Assembly: GCA_001596135.1 (NCBI GenBank)
Contig: CP014773.1
Span: 1,116,001 to 1,180,000 of the forward strand
Length of the DNA: 64,000 nt
Direction: 5' to 3'
Source of the DNA: Mucilaginibacter sp. PAMC 26640
GTDB taxonomy: Bacteria; Bacteroidota; Bacteroidia; Sphingobacteriales; Sphingobacteriaceae
Position 1 is the first letter of the stretch; each line of letters starts with the position of its first letter. Both the position numbers and the translations under genes were made by a program. The notes under the pieces were generated by a model that saw only the letters and a list, made by a program, of their open reading frames with translations, was not told the DNA's origin and ran no database searches. Positions 53,735 to 62,348 of the stretch are shown one piece after another.

Positions 53735-54358
53735 TCAATAGATCTTCCTGTAAAACTCCTTCACTACACCGGCAGGGTCAAAAGACAAATTAACGGCAGA
53801 AGATACGGCTATACCATAAATACCTGTCCGCATTAAATGGTCCGTATCTGCTAATTGCACACCTCCTACGGCAATTACCGGGATCTGAATATTGTGTTTT
53901 TCCAATTGCCGGTATCCTTCAAAACCCAGTAATGCGCTTTTATTTGGCTTGGTATCGGTATGCGCAAATGGCCCATAGCCGCAATAATCTACCACACCGG
54001 AACCTTGAATCTGTAAAAGCGAATTAACATTGGTAGCTGATGCTCCCAAGGTTTTTTCGCCGGTAATGATCTCACGGATAGCTGCAAGATCGGCGTCGAA
54101 ATCTTCTATATGCACACCTTGTGCATCTACCTTATCCAGCAGGTGATAGTGATTGGTAAGGATAAGCGTTGCGCCCCAGTCGTCGCAGGTAGCTGCTATT
54201 TGGTGTATCTCGGCTACCAATTCTTCGTCGCTTTTGGTCATGCAGCGATACTGCACCCAGTTGGCACCAGCCTCGCAGGCTATTTGCGCCTGTTCTGCAT
54301 GGCTGCGATTAGGCAGATCCTGAGTGATATAGTGGAATTTGGAAATATATTTGCGCAT
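53735..54358 (-). CDS. thiE: thiamine phosphate synthase-like (ThiE/TenI family)
   Basis: A 207-residue TIM barrel. VQYRCMTKSDEELVAEI takes the place of the substrate-binding VQLRxK loop, LILTNHYHLLDKVDAQGVHI the second strand, and DYCGYGPFAHTDTKPNKSAL and IPVIAVGGVQLADTDHLMRT the ThiE-type phosphate site. The reaction joins the pyrimidine diphosphate and thiazole phosphate. The loops after VHIEDFD and LGASATNVN differ from the textbook VHLGQxD and GxSxH, so the TenI branch remains possible. It stands apart from other thiamin genes and has no TPP riboswitch in the 108 bp upstream. Confidence 0.77.
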   Translation of the reverse strand: MRKYISKFHYITQDLPNRSHAEQAQIACEAGANWVQYRCMTKSDEELVAEIHQIAATCDDWGATLILTNHYHLLDKVDAQGVHIEDFDADLAAIREIITGEKTLGASATNVNSLLQIQGSGVVDYCGYGPFAHTDTKPNKSALLGFEGYRQLEKHNIQIPVIAVGGVQLADTDHLMRTGIYGIAVSSAVNLSFDPAGVVKEFYRKIY

Positions 54359-54466
54359 GCTAGTGAATCCGGATGTCGGAAAAGACCGAAAGTCCGATAG
54401 ACGAAGGTAAAAATATTATCTGCTTCTCTCACGGACTCTCGTTCTAAATGCCTTTCGGACGGCGTC

Positions 54467-56125
54467 CTACTTTAATACTTCTGCTATAGGTGTCCCGATG
54501 TTTCCGTTCGGTGCCTGTATGTGTAACAAAGCGGCAACTGTTGCTGCAATATCTGTCATGTGAGTTTCGCGGTTAAGGCTACCATGCTTTATTCCCCAGC
54601 CCATAAACAGTAACGGAATGTGGGTATCATACGGGTTCCAGGTGCCATGGGTGGTACCTGTTGTGCCATGCCCCGAGAAATAGGCCGGTTTTAATATAAT
54701 CTGGATGACACCGCTATGCGCTACACTGTAACCGTTAATAATCCGGCTTCGTAAGGTTTCGGGAATATTGGCGGACTGTGCCCTTTGCATGTCAACAGCA
54801 AAAGCTACTTCTGGAAGTTGCTGCAGATAATTAATGCAATCAACTTTAATAGCCTCTTCGCTTATTTTTTCTCTTTTAATAGCAATATTGTTCAAATTAA
54901 CCTGGTAGTTATCCATGCTGATCACCAACTGCTTTATCTTATACTTCTCCTCCAGCATTTTATTCATCTCGGCCATTGCTTTGCCATCGTTAAAAGTCCC
55001 CGCGGGGATACCATGGTCGCTAAGAAAAGCGGGGTTGTGTGCCGCGGCATGGTCTGCAGTTAAAAATACGCTGTAATTACCTTTACCAACAGTTGCATCC
55101 AGGTAGCTAAAGAAAGAAGCCAGGTCGCGGTCTAGCCTCAGATAAGTATCTTCAGTTTCTACCGCATTTACGCCAAACTGGTGGCCAATATAATCGGTAG
55201 ATGATAAACTCACCGCTAAAAAATCGGTGACCGTGTTTTTACCCAGGTTTTCGCTGGCGATAGCAGCTTTTGCCAGATCAAGTGTCATACTGTTTCCGTA
55301 AGGCGTGCTCCGGATCATCCCTAATCGGCCTTTGTATAGTTCGGAAGTTTTAACCGGGAAGGTCGGCGCTTCGGCACCGGCAAATTTACCCTCATATTTA
55401 GAGCTATTATCGGGTGCGCTTTGCAAGTAGGTATTTATTGGATAAAGGGTGTTCCAATCCTGCTTTAAATATTTTTCCGGGATCTTCTGGTCGTTAAATG
55501 CTTTTACCCAGGCAGGTAACTGGCTCATATAATAGGTGCTGGTGATCCAGTTACCGCTGGCATCATCAAACCAATAGGCGGCATTGGCGGAGTGCCCGGC
55601 CGGCAGTATACCGCCCCTGTCTTTTAATGCAATGCCAATTACCTTAGCACGAAAATTGGTAGCCAGGCGCAATTCGTCTGTAACAGTAGTAACCAGTAAA
55701 TTACGCGGCGACATTTTACCTGCTATAGAGGTACTGCCAACGGCAGTAACCGTACTATCATCCGTACAGTACATCGATTTGCCGGTAGCCTGTATAATGA
55801 AATCGTTGCCGGCAATACCATGTATAGCTGGTACCGACCCGGTATAAACACAACTGTGACCGGCTGCCGTGACGGTAGGAATATAATCTACCTGGGTATT
55901 GTCGCAGGTAAAACCATCATTAATGAGGCGTTTGAAACCACCCATCTGGTAACGGTCATAATATCTGAAAAGATAGTCCCAGCGCATTTGATCTACCACC
56001 AGGCCGACCATTAGTTTTGGCCTCGGTAATGTTGCTGTGGCTGGTGTTAAGGTTTTTTTTGTTTGAGCCGATACGGTAACTACAGCCGCGGCAAATGTTA
56101 GTGTAAACAGAAGTTTTATCTTCAT
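54467..56125 (-). CDS. PafA-type alkaline phosphatase
   Basis: A 552-residue protein with a signal peptide ending TVSAQ. Metal and nucleophile motifs of the PafA group are clear: LMVGLVVDQMRWDYLFRYYD, then DYIPTVTAAGHSCVYTGSVP with the nucleophile Thr (probably T86), DYIGHQFGVNAVETEDTY, FLTADHAAAHNPAFL and SGHGTTGTTHGTWNPYDTHI. PafA is a periplasmic phosphatase expressed regardless of phosphate. It lies between thiE and the SGNH hydrolase; a terminator separates it from the latter. Confidence 0.92.
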   Translation of the reverse strand: MKIKLLFTLTFAAAVVTVSAQTKKTLTPATATLPRPKLMVGLVVDQMRWDYLFRYYDRYQMGGFKRLINDGFTCDNTQVDYIPTVTAAGHSCVYTGSVPAIHGIAGNDFIIQATGKSMYCTDDSTVTAVGSTSIAGKMSPRNLLVTTVTDELRLATNFRAKVIGIALKDRGGILPAGHSANAAYWFDDASGNWITSTYYMSQLPAWVKAFNDQKIPEKYLKQDWNTLYPINTYLQSAPDNSSKYEGKFAGAEAPTFPVKTSELYKGRLGMIRSTPYGNSMTLDLAKAAIASENLGKNTVTDFLAVSLSSTDYIGHQFGVNAVETEDTYLRLDRDLASFFSYLDATVGKGNYSVFLTADHAAAHNPAFLSDHGIPAGTFNDGKAMAEMNKMLEEKYKIKQLVISMDNYQVNLNNIAIKREKISEEAIKVDCINYLQQLPEVAFAVDMQRAQSANIPETLRSRIINGYSVAHSGVIQIILKPAYFSGHGTTGTTHGTWNPYDTHIPLLFMGWGIKHGSLNRETHMTDIAATVAALLHIQAPNGNIGTPIAEVLK

Positions 56126-56213
56126 CTAAAATGTTTTGAGTTGGCAAATATCGGTAATGCTTGTTAATTGCAATGTGATATTTGTGTTATAATAACCCTA
56201 ACTAATCACACAA

Positions 56214-56245
56214 AAAAGCCGCCTGATTAGAGTCAGACGGCTTTT
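56214..56245 (-). terminator. intrinsic terminator after the SGNH hydrolase gene
   Basis: AAAAGCCGCCTGA pairs with TCAGACGGCTTTT with one C-A mismatch and a 6-base loop. On the minus strand the descending arm ends in TTTTTTG. It lies 39 bp after the stop at 56284. Confidence 0.75.
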
Positions 56246-56283
56246 CCAATTAAAAAATGTATTTTAACGCTAATAGCTGTAAT

Positions 56284-57483
56284 CTATTTTTTAAATGCAG
56301 TGAAGATGGTCTGGGCTATTAATTCGCCTCCTTTTGGCCCAGGGTGAACTCGATCCGCATTCATCAGCCCCTGATCGACGGAGCTTTGTGTAAACTTTGG
56401 AAAGATTTTTTCGAAATCAATAAATGCCGTATTATTGGCAAGTGCAAGTTTGTGCATTGCATCGGCATATTGCGATAATTTGTACTTGTGATTTTCTTCG
56501 GTTGCATATTTCGTTTCGGGTGGAGAAATAAGCATGATATCACAAGCCGGATTGTAATGCCGTAGGTGATCGATCATGAACTGCACATTCAGTGTTAAAC
56601 TTTCGGGGTCCAAATTAAGGAGTTGTTCATTAGTCCCAAACATTATCACCGCTCCATTTGGTGCCAAAGCTTCTACTGCACTCTCCCAGGGATAATCCTG
56701 GCCAAAGAAAACAGACACCCCGCCAGACATTCCTGCTTTATCAACCGTTAAAAAACTGCCCCATCGCTGGCCAACTACGCCGCAGAACCTTTGCCCCACC
56801 GATAGTGACTCAATTTCAATAGCTATTTTATCGCCTAGCTTATCCGTTTCTATAGTGTAGGTATTAGTAGATTGCACATCTGCTGAAATACTCACTGTTA
56901 CCCAGGCGCCGCCGTTTAACCGGTAACGGAAATCCCCCGCATCTGGGTGCTGCTCAAATATTATTGTGACCGCATCAAGTGGTACTGTAGCAGTTACATT
57001 TATGGTTGCGTTAGCAACAGCACTTATAACATCGCCACACGGGCCAACCGTTCTTTCCTTATTTAACGTCCACTTTAACGGGTCGTAGGTAAATGTTAAC
57101 TGTTCCGGGTCAATAGAACTGTCTATTGAATATAATCCTGTAGGATCATAACGTCCAAAACTGCAATAGCCCGGGCCTCCATCCTCATTGCCATCATTTA
57201 ATAGCTTATTGCGCAGCAAAGAGGTGAAATAATTGCCCTGGACGTAAGAATCACCAAAAACCGCAAGGTTGTAGGGGGTACTATGATTGGTTTTGTAAAC
57301 CTTCCAAGCTGTAAGTTTCTCAAAATTTTCCGTGCCAATGGTGTCGGCAGGTGCCGGGCTGGGCAGTTTAAGTGGGTCTCCGGGCTTTTTACAACTTTCA
57401 GATAAAATTAATACCGTGATAATTAATGATAGATGTAAAGCTGCAGATCTTAAAAGATTAATGATGGCAGGTAAAGGTTTCAT
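56284..57483 (-). CDS. SGNH/GDSL-type lipoprotein hydrolase
   Basis: A 399-residue lipoprotein with lipobox ILSESC. SGNH blocks: block I LAVFGDSYVQGNYF with the catalytic Ser, block III MFGTNEQL and block V DRVHPG with Asp and His. Between them, about residues 165-290, lies a beta-sandwich-like insert (AVTIIFEQHPDAGDFRYRLN). SGNH enzymes act as esterases or deacetylases on glycans or lipids. It is followed by a terminator and has no co-directional close neighbour, so it is probably a single-gene unit. Confidence 0.85.
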   Translation of the reverse strand: MKPLPAIINLLRSAALHLSLIITVLILSESCKKPGDPLKLPSPAPADTIGTENFEKLTAWKVYKTNHSTPYNLAVFGDSYVQGNYFTSLLRNKLLNDGNEDGGPGYCSFGRYDPTGLYSIDSSIDPEQLTFTYDPLKWTLNKERTVGPCGDVISAVANATINVTATVPLDAVTIIFEQHPDAGDFRYRLNGGAWVTVSISADVQSTNTYTIETDKLGDKIAIEIESLSVGQRFCGVVGQRWGSFLTVDKAGMSGGVSVFFGQDYPWESAVEALAPNGAVIMFGTNEQLLNLDPESLTLNVQFMIDHLRHYNPACDIMLISPPETKYATEENHKYKLSQYADAMHKLALANNTAFIDFEKIFPKFTQSSVDQGLMNADRVHPGPKGGELIAQTIFTAFKK

Positions 57484-57731
57484 GCAAACGAGGTATAGGT
57501 TTTATAATATTTTACAGCCCGTCTCAGGTTTTCTCCTGAACTCATGATGCTAAACCGTACACTCGAACTGTTAAAGACAGGTAATGACGCATTTTCCCGG
57601 CGAAAATCTGTTCAGCAGCGGTGTTATCACGCTTTTGTGTACGGTTGCAAATTGAGCCTTAGCTGTGACTAAAAATAGGAAATATACCTCAAAAAACTAA
57701 TTATTAATATACTTATATCGGATTTGCGTAT

Positions 57732-58838
57732 TTACTCCAGAAAGGTAAGCAAAGCGTGCTGACTGGCGGTATGCAGATCGCGCCAAACACGGTTAATTTC
57801 AGTATCTGGTGAAGCCGCCAAAAGGCCGCAATAAGGGTACAGCAGATCCACACATTCTCGCGCTGCTTTAGCAAGCAAGCGGCTATTGGCGCTAACTATT
57901 TTAAGAAGTGATACATCATTGGGGTTTTGCCACGCAAGCTCAACCGAGTTGAAAAAATCAAACCTGACCTGGTCAATAAATTCTTTAGCTTGTAATAATG
58001 CATCACCCATTACCGCTATGTTGGATGGGTTGACTCTGCGCAGGTTAGTTGCTTTGTTTGCGAACGCAGGTACGCACAGATCCATAAAATGAATGGCCAT
58101 GCCCGATAGATTAGCTGCAAGGGTTGCTTCGGCCAATTGCAGAAAGGGGAAGCTATAAAGTTCGTTGTCAATTACAGCATCTCCTGGTTCAATTTTAAAG
58201 CATCGTGCACGCTCAACATATAGCTCACTAACTTGATAGGCATCACTTCCGGTAGCGGTCATTCCTATATATTTCCAGCCTGCCAATAGGGTGACATCGC
58301 CGCGGTCTAATATAAACGGGAGGATAAGTTCTGTGCCATCCGGATTTAAAACCGGCCCTCCTTCGTTCGTGATAACACAATTGACAGTGATATGAGTAGC
58401 GTGGTGTACGCCGCTGGCATATTTCCAGCTGCCATTAATCAGGTATCCGTTGCCATACACAGTAGCCGTGCCGGTTGATGCACCGCTGCCCGCTATACAT
58501 GCTTTGGTATTCTTATAAACCTGGTGGGCTATATCCGGCTGTAAAAAACCGCCAAACCAACCTGCGCCGCAACATAGCGTAACTACCCAGCCGAGGCTGC
58601 CATCAGCCCAGCTGAGGGCCTCTTCCATTTTTACCAGCTCCGGAAGCGGTGTTTGCAATCCGCCGTAAACCGCCGGACTAAGCAAATTGAACCATTGTTG
58701 TTGGTAAACCAGCTCCAATTGACCGGGATGTAACTGACCAAGCTTCTCGGCACCGGCCGCGTATTTTCTGATGACAGCGATCCATTCTGCCTGCAACAGG
58801 GAAGAGGGGTGCAGCATATTCTTTGTACTAACTGGCAT
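57732..58838 (-). CDS. acyl-CoA-dehydrogenase-like flavoprotein in the thiamin operon
   Basis: About 368 residues. I chose the ATG at 58838, overlapping the PnuC stop by 11 bp; a start at 58898 would lie well inside pnuC, and an ATG at 58817 is also possible. The fold is that of acyl-CoA dehydrogenases and flavin-dependent monooxygenases: VKMEEALSWADGSLGWVVTL, GNGYLINGSWKYASGVHHAT, YIGMTATGSDAYQVSELYVE and a C-terminal helical bundle. The branch resembles oxygenases such as HsaA or the 4-hydroxyphenylacetate hydroxylase component rather than fatty-acid dehydrogenases. No flavin reductase is nearby. It is the third gene behind the TPP riboswitch, which suggests a link to thiamin or a thiamin-related compound, not proven. 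Confidence 0.82.
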   Translation of the reverse strand: MPVSTKNMLHPSSLLQAEWIAVIRKYAAGAEKLGQLHPGQLELVYQQQWFNLLSPAVYGGLQTPLPELVKMEEALSWADGSLGWVVTLCCGAGWFGGFLQPDIAHQVYKNTKACIAGSGASTGTATVYGNGYLINGSWKYASGVHHATHITVNCVITNEGGPVLNPDGTELILPFILDRGDVTLLAGWKYIGMTATGSDAYQVSELYVERARCFKIEPGDAVIDNELYSFPFLQLAEATLAANLSGMAIHFMDLCVPAFANKATNLRRVNPSNIAVMGDALLQAKEFIDQVRFDFFNSVELAWQNPNDVSLLKIVSANSRLLAKAARECVDLLYPYCGLLAASPDTEINRVWRDLHTASQHALLTFLE

Positions 58839-59448
58839 ATTTGGCAGATTTTTCTTTGGCGATAATTTTTCGCCAATCGATATAACCGAAAATGGCAACT
58901 ACAAAAAGCACGATGGTAAGCACGGCAAACAGGACCAGATTTTTATGGTACAACAAGGGTATTGCAAACAAGTTGCTGATATTCAGCAGCAACCAGTTTT
59001 CTATTTTGCGCCTGGCCAGCAGCCACATCCCCGCCCAGGCGGTAGATGATACCCAGGCATCCCAAACTGGTACCGTAGAAGATGTAAAATGAGCCAGCAG
59101 CAGGTACAAAATACCCCAGCCAACGAACACGATGAGCAGTGTTACTACCCATTCGTGTTTATTGGAGTAACTTACCTTAACAGGTGGCTCGTTTTTCTTT
59201 GTAACCCAGTAGTACCAGCCATAAATGCTCATGACTACATAGTAACCATTAAGCAGGCATTCGGCATAGAGGGCCACGCTCAGTAAAAGATAAATAGAAA
59301 TTATAGTAGAGGCTATACCAGTTGGGTATAGCCACACTTTATTTGCCTTTGCCAAAAACACCTCCGCTACGCCCAGTATTACAGCAAGCCATTCTAAAAG
59401 CGAAGTAGCTTTAATTTGCTCTATAAATAGTTGTGCCCAGCTATTCAT
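58828..59448 (-). CDS. pnuT: PnuC-family transporter, probably for thiamin (PnuT)
   Basis: A 206-residue membrane protein of seven predicted helices. WLAVILGVAEVFLAKANKVW, YPTGIASTIISIYLL, YAECLLNGYYVVMSIYGWYY and WVSSTAWAGMWLLARRKIEN follow the PnuC pattern. PnuC proteins move uncharged vitamins with metabolic trapping. Within TPP-riboswitch operons of Bacteroidota this type is called PnuT and is taken to import thiamin. It lies 5 bp after the TonB receptor and overlaps the next gene by 11 bp, so the three are one operon. Confidence 0.88.
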   Translation of the reverse strand: MNSWAQLFIEQIKATSLLEWLAVILGVAEVFLAKANKVWLYPTGIASTIISIYLLLSVALYAECLLNGYYVVMSIYGWYYWVTKKNEPPVKVSYSNKHEWVVTLLIVFVGWGILYLLLAHFTSSTVPVWDAWVSSTAWAGMWLLARRKIENWLLLNISNLFAIPLLYHKNLVLFAVLTIVLFVVAIFGYIDWRKIIAKEKSAKYAS

Positions 59449-59453
59449 GTAAG

Positions 59454-61898
59454 TTAAAAGCTTAAGCTAAGCGATGCCATGAAATTGCGCGTAGCCTGAG
59501 GGAAAAAGTAATTATAGTTTATTACCTGGCCGCCCTCAATATCCGGGTAGGTAGCACCGTTGGCTTCGTATTGTTTACTGAAAATGTTATTTACCTGTAA
59601 ACCGATGCCAATATTTTTTACCGAGCGAACACTAAAGTTGTAGCGCATTCTTACATCAGTTACGAAGTAGCTATTTAGCTGCCTGTTCTGGATATAGCGA
59701 TTGCTCGCCGCAACCGGGAAGCCTGCCGGGTTGGTATTTGATGTGTTATCAAGGAATTGACTGCTTACGTAACGATTGATCAAAGCAATCTCAGCGCCTT
59801 TTACCGGTATATAGCTTAAGTCGCTGGCGGCCGAAAAAGATGGGGAGTAAGCAATATTGGTTTCCTTTAAAAATAAAGAGACGAGGGTGTTGTTATCGTA
59901 ATTGGCAAAAAATTGCCCGTAGTTTTTTATTTTATTGGCACTCAAAGTAGCAGTAGCACCCCAGGTAAGTTGCTTAGCCAAGTTCACCTTGCCATCAAAC
60001 TCGATACCTGCGCGGTAGCTATCTTTCACGTTCTGCCTGATCTGCGAGCCTACGTCATTCAATGCACCTGTTAAAATCAACTGGTTTTTGTAGAGCATGT
60101 AAAACAGGTTAATACCGCCCCTGAATACATCGCCGCTGGTACGGTAACCCGCTTCAAAATCTTTCAGGTTCTCGGGTTTGGGCCTGTTAGCCGGGGTAGA
60201 GTTAGTATAGTCATCCCGGTTAGGCTCGCGGTTACCCACAGCAAAGGAAGCATAAACATTATTATGCTCATCCAGCTCATAGGTAACCCCTGCTTTCGGA
60301 TTGAAAAAATTCAGCTTTGCATTTTGCTGGGTATTATTCAAGTTTCTGTCGAGGCCGAAAAAAGAATAATAAACGCTGCGATATTGCATGTCGGCAAACA
60401 GCGTAATATCGCCAACTTTGTATTCGCCACGGCCAAAAATGTTAAAATCGTTCTTTTTGGCGTCGTCACGATAATATTCATAATTCGGCGTAATGCCTGC
60501 GCTTTGGGCTGTGTAAATGATGTTACCATAGTGTGCGCCGGCATACCGATTGTATGCCCCGCCTAAAGTAAAATTAAGGTTGGATTGCGGCTTGTATTTT
60601 AAGGCATAAGTAACACCATAGAAATCATTATCCAGCCAGCGGCGGCGGGCCAGATCGGTCCTTGCTATCGTATCTGTGTTGTAGATTACTGGTGCTAAAC
60701 CATAATCGGCTACCTTTGCGTTTGTTTTAAATTCTTCATAATAGCCTTTTCCTTTAGTATAATGCAACGCACCACTAAAAGATAGCCTGGACGAGATCTT
60801 TTGATCATATAGCAACTGGTAATGGTTTTGCAGGTAATCATCAACCTGATCTTTATAATAAGTGCCATCGGGCATCAAACCCAGCTCGTTATAAGTACGG
60901 TGATTAGGGATGCTTTTATCGCTGATGATATAATCGGGAATGCCATTCCAGGCCTGGTAGGTGCGCTCATAGCCCGAAAAAACATTTGCTCTTAACGTGC
61001 TGTTTGCGCCATAATAAGCGCCGCTTACAAAAAACGACTTCAAATCGGCAGAGGCTCTATCGATGTAACCATCCGATTTAATGCGTGATAGCCGGCCGTC
61101 TACACTGAATTTACCACCCAACAAACCAGTACCCAGGCTAACTGTGTTCTTAACCGTACCGTATGAGCCTACTGAATTGTTGATATCCGCATATCCGGTA
61201 TCGCGACGGGTTGCCGTTTGTACATTTATACTCCCACCAAATGCACCGGCGCCATTGGTTGATGTACCTACACCTCGCTGCACCTGTATATTGTTTACAG
61301 ACGAAGCAAAATCCGGAAGATCTACAAAGTAGGAACCCTGGCTTTCCGCATCGTTGTAAGGGATACCATTAATGGTAACATTTACCCGGCTAGCGTCTGA
61401 TCCGCGAATGCGGATTCCTGTATAACCAATGCCTGCGCCGGCATCTGAAGTGATTACAGCGGAGGGCGTCTGACTAAGCAAAAAAGGCAAATCCTGGCCG
61501 AAGTTATTTTTCTCCAGATCTTTTTTACTTAAGTTGGTAAATGCGGTAGGCGAGTTTTTGCCGGCCCGGGTAGCAATCACGGTAACCTCTTCTACGCCAA
61601 GTGTGCCGTTTGTAAGTGTTAAATTAAGTACAACATCGCTGTTTACCTGCACAGCCTTGCTTAAGGTTTGATAGCCGATAAAACTAATCCGCAGCAGTCG
61701 GCTACCTGCGGCAATATCGCTTAGTTGGTATTTGCCGTTTACATCTGTTTGCACATTTTTAGCCGGGCTGGCCAGGCTAACGGTTGCGCCGGGCAATACC
61801 TCGCCGGATTGACTAGTGATTTTTCCGCTGATGGAAAATTGAGCCGACGCCAAAACTGGCAGCAGCAGGGCGAAGAGCGCCGCAAATAAATTTTTCAA
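59454..61898 (-). CDS. TonB-dependent receptor of the TPP-riboswitch operon
   Basis: An 814-residue receptor with the start I prefer: the TTG at 61898, which gives the clean signal peptide MKNLFAALFALLLPVLASAQ. An in-frame GTG at 61958 would add 20 residues but begins 13 bases from the riboswitch. Domains: carboxypeptidase-like (ISGKITSQSGEVLPGATVSL), plug (GYTGIRIRGSDASRVNVTIN, GIPYNDAESQGSYFVDLPDF, GVGTSTNGAGAFGGSINVQT) and a beta-barrel ending FMASLSLSF. In Bacteroidota a receptor in this position was proposed to import thiamin across the outer membrane. It is followed by pnuT and is controlled by the riboswitch upstream. Confidence 0.9.
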   Translation of the reverse strand: MKNLFAALFALLLPVLASAQFSISGKITSQSGEVLPGATVSLASPAKNVQTDVNGKYQLSDIAAGSRLLRISFIGYQTLSKAVQVNSDVVLNLTLTNGTLGVEEVTVIATRAGKNSPTAFTNLSKKDLEKNNFGQDLPFLLSQTPSAVITSDAGAGIGYTGIRIRGSDASRVNVTINGIPYNDAESQGSYFVDLPDFASSVNNIQVQRGVGTSTNGAGAFGGSINVQTATRRDTGYADINNSVGSYGTVKNTVSLGTGLLGGKFSVDGRLSRIKSDGYIDRASADLKSFFVSGAYYGANSTLRANVFSGYERTYQAWNGIPDYIISDKSIPNHRTYNELGLMPDGTYYKDQVDDYLQNHYQLLYDQKISSRLSFSGALHYTKGKGYYEEFKTNAKVADYGLAPVIYNTDTIARTDLARRRWLDNDFYGVTYALKYKPQSNLNFTLGGAYNRYAGAHYGNIIYTAQSAGITPNYEYYRDDAKKNDFNIFGRGEYKVGDITLFADMQYRSVYYSFFGLDRNLNNTQQNAKLNFFNPKAGVTYELDEHNNVYASFAVGNREPNRDDYTNSTPANRPKPENLKDFEAGYRTSGDVFRGGINLFYMLYKNQLILTGALNDVGSQIRQNVKDSYRAGIEFDGKVNLAKQLTWGATATLSANKIKNYGQFFANYDNNTLVSLFLKETNIAYSPSFSAASDLSYIPVKGAEIALINRYVSSQFLDNTSNTNPAGFPVAASNRYIQNRQLNSYFVTDVRMRYNFSVRSVKNIGIGLQVNNIFSKQYEANGATYPDIEGGQVINYNYFFPQATRNFMASLSLSF

Positions 61899-61970
61899 AA
61901 TTTTTTGAACAAAAAATGAGTTAAACCATCTGCTCGCCGGGATAAAACGGCAGTACACTTAACTTGTTAC

Positions 61971-62178
61971 CTCTCCCTACGCCGGCATTACCCGGATCAG
62001 GTGCAGATCCCCCGGCCGCCTGTGAGAGGAGCAATTGTTCCTAAAGATGGACTTTAAGATTTTTTTGCTCCCCTTTAGGGGTCGGGGGATCATGGGTTTG
62101 ATCTCAGCCTGTCTTTCAGTTTGGTAAAATAACCTGCAGATTATTTTTAGTACACCAAAGCAAGGCACCCCTTGAGAA
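61971..62178 (-). ncRNA. TPP riboswitch (THI element), enlarged
   Basis: On the minus strand the conserved parts appear in order: GGGGTGCC (62171-62164), GGCTGAGAT (62109-62101), ACCTGATCCGGGTAATGCC (from 62002) and GGCGTAGGGA (to 61974), closed by a P1 stem of TTCTC and GAGAG. The first stem (P3) is extended to about 54 bases by TTTGGT...ACCAAA pairing. About 99 bases lie between GGCTGAGAT and ACCTGATC, where few are usual. That insert folds through GATCCCCCG/CGGGGGATC (62006-62014 and 62083-62091) and GGAGCAA/TTGCTCC and carries a palindrome like that in radA. It controls the receptor-pnuT-flavoprotein operon. Confidence 0.95.
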
Positions 62179-62186
62179 TTATGCTG

Positions 62187-62194
62187 CAAAGATA
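62187..62194 (-). promoter_or_regulatory. -7 box ahead of the TPP riboswitch
   Basis: TATCTTTG on the minus strand matches TAnnTTTG and ends 8 bases before the riboswitch P1 stem, the right place for transcription to begin at the riboswitch edge. No -33 box is obvious. Confidence 0.6.
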
Positions 62195-62213
62195 GAATTA
62201 GATGTGAGATTTA

Positions 62214-62309
62214 AGATATGAGATGTGAGAAAATGCGCTTTTTAGCGTATTCCTGCGGGTTTCTCTAAACTTCTTCTTTCTCAATACTCAAATCTCACAT
62301 CTCATATCT
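62214..62309. repeat. inverted TGAGAT-type repeat between riboswitch and aspS
   Basis: AGATATGAGATGTGAGA (62214-62230) and its perfect complement (62293-62309) face each other across 62 bases. Both arms are surrounded by degenerate copies of the same purine-rich motif (GATGTGAGATTT at 62201). This low-complexity motif recurs in several Bacteroidota genomes (from memory). It may act as a dispersed repeat or fold in transcripts. Confidence 0.6.
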
Positions 62310-62319
62310 CAAAAAAATG

Positions 62320-62327
62320 TACTTTTG
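62320..62327 (+). promoter_or_regulatory. -7 box of aspS
   Basis: TACTTTTG matches TAnnTTTG, 21 bases before the ATG at 62349. It directly follows the right arm of the inverted repeat, so the repeat would overlie the -33 region. Confidence 0.5.
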
Positions 62328-62348
62328 CAAACTTTTTAAAAAGGAATT

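Noticed and set aside
58839..58898. N-terminal extension of the flavoprotein up to 58898
   Set aside because: It would lie within pnuT by 71 bp; the ATG at 58838 gives a normal overlap and covers the whole conserved domain.
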